From Klebsormidium nitens (lineage: Eukaryota; Streptophyta; Klebsormidiophyceae; Klebsormidiales; Klebsormidiaceae): a stretch of 64,000 nucleotides of DNA. The notes under the pieces were generated by a model that saw only the letters and a list, made by a program, of their open reading frames with translations, did not search any database and was not told the DNA's origin. The position numbers were made by a program, and so were the translations under genes. Below, piece after piece: positions 60,465-64,000 of the stretch. Within the stretch, counting starts at the first letter, position 1. Every line of letters starts with the position of its first letter. The stretch is taken from positions 81,853 through 145,852 of the forward strand of contig DF237073.1 of the NCBI GenBank assembly GCA_000708835.1, read 5' to 3'.

Positions 60465-60695
60465 ACACCATTTCTGCGCCCCACTACGAGCGCGGGGCCG
60501 AAGGAGCGCGCGCGCGAGGCGCTATTCCGGGCCCTGACGGTGCTGCGCGAAAAATTATGGCGGGCAGGGTGCACCTTGGAGATTCAGGAGATTATGACGG
60601 GCGATTCCGTCCGCTGCAGCGAGCGGACGGATCGGGGGCCGACGGAAAGCGGAATGGTCGTTGGAGACGAGCGGTGCCAGAATCGAGAGCCCCAG
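60465..60695 (+). CDS. Repeated coiled-coil exon upstream of the ubiquitin protease
   Basis: This is a 77-codon exon with clear borders (GTACAG acceptor, CAG/GTGAGC donor), phase 0 at both ends. It reads TPFLRPTTSAGPKERAREAL, RALTVLREKLWRAGCTLEI and ERCQNREPQ. It is similar to the exon at 59369-59604 over its whole length, and to the exon at 53482-53637 over its first half (PFL, then ERA-R-AL and LRE spacing). It probably belongs to the 5' part of the ubiquitin-protease gene, but its donor phase does not fit the next exon I can see (61358), so a linking exon is missing. No function is known. Confidence 0.45.
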
Positions 60696-61357
60696 GTGAG
60701 CCAAGTAATTGTTCGGGCCAAGCCTTTTGGAACGTGATCTGTCCTAACGGGCCTAGATTATCCCATCATTCTACGTCCCTGCTTTGCATATTGAAAGCTT
60801 GCAAAAGCAACAGGCTCACGAAAAGGAGATTACATCCAGCTGTGGCCAGTTGATTGTTCCCAATCAATCATTAGCAATGATGCTTCTGCTCCGACAGTTC
60901 GATCTCGCGTACTCAAAGATCGATGTCACTTAATTGAAGAGCAACTGTGGGACTACCGCAGTTGTCAGTCTTCAATAATGGTTGAATCTCGAGGAATTTT
61001 TCCCATGCACTTATCTCGACAAACTTTACTGCTTTGACAACCCTTGGAAGGAGTCTGAGATTCGGAGACATTCGTTCTCGACGGCAGATTCGTAACTCTA
61101 GAACGGCGTCAGGATTCTTACGTGGCTCCTTTTCGCAAGATTATGAAGCTTCCATGTTTCTTAAATCATATCCATCACTAGTAGAATCGCCTTCTCCCTG
61201 TAGACAGCTGTGTTAGTTTCCCTGCGAGTCCTCCCAACCTTCTGCAGAACTCCACATGGAAGCCCGCTTTAATCAAACGGATTCCACCCCTAAAGTCAAT
61301 CGTCTGAATGTCGTATCTGTTCTCTCTCGATCACGCGGTAAACCATTCTCCTGGCAG

Positions 61358-63280
61358 GGTGGTGGTCTCGAACGGAGGGCCGAACTAGATCGCGAAGGCC
61401 GGAACAACGCAGACAATTGGGGCCAAGTGAAACCCCAAGAAGAGGGGCCGCCCTGCAAAAAAATTCATGGGGCGCAGGCGCAGTCGAGGGCCGAGCAGAG
61501 CGTGACCCCAGGAAGCACGGGCAAAGGACGGCAAAGGACAGAACTCCCCCAGATCCGAATGCAGAGGGTTATCGGGGACCGCTCGAGGATGTTAGGCATC
61601 CGGGATACCGCCCGGGGGAGGTCCCCGGGAACGGCCTAGGGCTGATAGAACCTGAACCACAAGATACGTTCGAGATTGCAGGCGGATTCCACGGTGAGTG
61701 TCAATATCCGAGAAGAACCCTTTTTAGCCACAAGTCAGTGGGGAAGTTTGGGGCAGGTAGCGGCTGACGCTCCTTTAAACACAATGATTTTTCCTGTCAC
61801 CAAAATAAAAACTCGAGCAGCTTGCCTCACCGGACGGTTTCTCGAAAAGGCAGAGCTCACAATATTCCAGATTTCAGCGTCTTCTGGGCGCATTTTCGGG
61901 ATCAAGAAAACGCTCGGGCTCTGCATATTTCCAAAGCAGAGCGGCCATTTCGTCTTCGGAAGTGTACAACGGGGAAGATGCCTCCGTGCTAGATTTTGCA
62001 CACGTCACCTTTTCCCATTTGCAGGTCGCGACCCGGTCACCATCAGTCTGAGGCCCAACCTCAGTTCCCCGGGGGAAGGCTTAGAGAACCTGGTCAACAC
62101 GTGCTACCTGAGTACTGTGGTACAGTGCCTCATGTATGCCCTCCAAAACCTGCTGTGGGGCGGCCACCACTCCCGGATCTGTGAGCAACGACCCCCATTC
62201 TCGTTGTTGCGATTGCGAAGAGAAGAAGCAAACCTTCTGCGGTTCTCGAGTTCTGGCATATCTTTCTTGTCGCATGCACTTGAAACATCCTTACGGCAAT
62301 CTACGTTGCAATAGGTCAACCAGCAGAAATGACAGGTATAGAATCTTTTCCTTGAAAAATCTGTAGTCGACTCGTTCCCAACCATCACCTGCTACAAGCT
62401 GCGACTCTTCCGTTCATGCAGGCCGGATTCCGGTCGCACAGTTCTGCCTGCCGTGCTCCCTGGAGCGTTTGCTCAAGGCCTGCTTCAGCGGGCCCGGCAT
62501 GAACGCTCGCGAGTGGAGGGCCGTGGTCGACAACAAGCGGCGTATCCTCCATCGCACGCAAACCAAAATTTATTCTGCCCTCATGCCAAGCAGTTGTCTC
62601 AAGCAGCATAAGTTTCATCTCCCAACCTTTTCTTGTACACAAAGCCAGTGTGTCGCTTTTTTATGATTCTTCGTCAACTTTGGCCACCTGGCATGACTCC
62701 GCTTGCGCCCATGGCGGCATTCGAGCCGTTCAATAAAAGGTATTTTTCCATTGCGACGCACTCAGACAGTTTCGAGCACTCTGTGGGCTCTTGTCTGGGT
62801 ATTGTGAACCAAATCCTTGACTGGCAACACTTCCAGGGTTCGTGCCAGAATTCGGGCCGGACAGTCAGCAGGATGCGCACGAGGCTCTGCTCAAGATTCT
62901 GCAGAATCTGAAGGAGACGTGCCTGCTGACGACGTGAGACAGGAGCTAAGGCTTCAAATCGGCGGAACTTCTAAGAAGTTTCAAATCATGTTTGCAGTAG
63001 CTGAGGCTCTGTTTGGCTGGCCTTCTCGCTATTACCATATTTATGCAAAGGAACGAGACTGGACTGGTCGCTATTCTAATGGCTGGACATTAATGGCAAT
63101 CAGGTTCTCCATCAGCTGTATGCGTTCGCTGTCATTTCTTCGTTCACTCTATCAAGTGACCCAAATGACTCGGACATACGTTGATGCAGCTCACCATGCC
63201 TTGGCTCTGCCGGGCGTGACAACGAGAGCGAGGAGCAGTCCGTCATCTCGGCCACCTTTGGAGGCACCTCACAGACGCAG
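61358..63280 (+). CDS. Ubiquitin-specific protease (USP/UBP family), N-terminal half of catalytic domain
   Basis: Exons 61358-61693, 62025-62180, 62422-62541, 62837-62933 and 63190-63280 join with matching phases. The first is low-complexity and ends EPEPQDTFEIAGGFHG. The second carries the Cys box GLENLVNTCYLSTVVQCL with the catalytic Cys; the usual NLGNTCY glycine is valine here. The third reads IPVAQFCLPCSLERLLKACF. The fourth carries the QQDAHEALLKIL box, the fifth VISATFGGTSQTQ, matching the FGG segment of plant UBPs. Such enzymes remove ubiquitin from proteins. The zinc-ribbon, the His box and the rest of the domain (about 150-200 residues) are not found before the window ends. Either they lie beyond 64000 or the gene is truncated. 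The 5' end is also unresolved. Confidence 0.75.
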
Positions 63281-64000
63281 GTGACTGATTCACTCTGAAC
63301 TTCCTGTCCTGGAATTTTGAGGGTGTCAAAAAAGAGAAGGTCATCGAGGATGGAGCACGAGAAAGGTGATCATAACGAGGACGGTCAACGTTTTTGGGTC
63401 CTGTTCCTTTCAGATCTTTTAAAGTTGGTGTCAGAATCGATATTGGCTTTTTGAACAAGCCACAGGGGTACGAGATGTAGCTGCGAAGCTACTGAACTGC
63501 CGCGAACTCTTTTCGATCTATTCTGACCCGCTTCTGTGTGCACCTCAATCTTTCGTGTTTGAAGACGGTGGTCAAAGCTCCAAAAAGGTGCTATATTTTG
63601 TCAGATGAGACGGCGATACCAATCACAACAAAGAGATTCGCTCACGATACCGCTCGGGAACTGAAGCCTGGCGTGAATCCAGATACTGTGTGCTGATTCA
63701 AAGTCATCCTTTCTTCTTGCTTTCACGAAATTGTGCAACCCTGTAGAGACCCCGCTATCCTGCGTCCCCGAGAGAGTCGTAACCGGGCGTGAATAATTAC
63801 ATGATGCCTAGTAATTCATCTTAAGCCCTCATTTAAAGTTGCGTACATAAGGGGTTGCCTCTATATACATCTTCCTCTCCGTATGCACCTATGTCTACTG
63901 TATAAGTATGTATATATAAGCGGATACGTACCCGTCTTTCCTTGGATCTACCCCAAGAAAACGCCTTCATCATTCTCATTCTCCTCCTTATTCATAAAAA
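63281..64000. other. End of window, downstream of the last protease exon seen
   Basis: A possible acceptor (CCCTGTAG) at 63748 opens a phase-0 frame of 11 codons (RPRYPASPRES) and a stop, which would end the protease prematurely. Nothing else coding was recognised, and the region becomes AT-rich. Confidence 0.3.

Overview
The window is nuclear DNA of a green, plant-lineage eukaryote, most likely a streptophyte (charophyte) alga of the Klebsormidium type. This is inferred from three things. Genes are split by many short introns of roughly 200-1,000 bp with GT-AG and some GC-AG borders. The gene set combines plant features (DCD-kelch protein, auxin-binding protein 1, plastid-type ribosomal protein S10, HOL-type methyltransferase). 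There is also a TTTAGGG-like tract. No operons, phage or CRISPR arrays are visible. I built exon models by hand from splice consensus, reading phase and family alignment. All codon phases close for COASY-HD, MYND, AP2S, DCD-kelch, ABP1, the methyltransferase and the Ca2+-ATPase.

Layout: 0.9-6.0 kb (+) is a coenzyme A synthase in which phosphopantetheine adenylyltransferase and dephospho-CoA kinase are followed in the same frame by an HD-type phosphohydrolase domain. 8.8-7.1 kb (-) is a helical-repeat protein with a C-terminal MYND zinc finger. 12.9-10.3 kb (-) is AP-2 sigma. 13.8-22.2 kb (+) is a DCD, coiled-coil and kelch protein, followed at 23.5-25.2 kb by a 110-residue gene that looks like a copy of only its coiled-coil exons. 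28.1-25.8 kb (-) is auxin-binding protein 1, next to a 55-residue candidate membrane microprotein (28.9-28.3 kb, -). 30.1-34.4 kb (+) is a halide/thiol methyltransferase with a leader-like extension. 36.1-35.3 kb (-) is plastid ribosomal protein uS10. 38.4-47.8 kb (+) is a SERCA/ECA-type Ca2+ pump with about 120 extra N-terminal residues.

From 48 kb to 61 kb the window is gene-poor. It holds a GC-rich island with inverted ends, a disordered-protein locus (53.5-55.9 kb) and two further exons resembling its first exon (59.4 and 60.5 kb). The last feature is the N-terminal half of a ubiquitin-specific protease catalytic domain (61.4-63.3 kb).

The genes do not form one pathway. Several encode secretory, endomembrane or organelle proteins (AP2S, ABP1, Ca2+ pump, uS10, methyltransferase), which is probably chance. 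The recurring theme is local duplication of exon pieces. An exon start is copied in COASY, an exon end with its donor and the last 55 bp of the reading frame in the Ca2+ pump, a coiled-coil cassette beside the DCD gene, and a repeated exon upstream of the protease.
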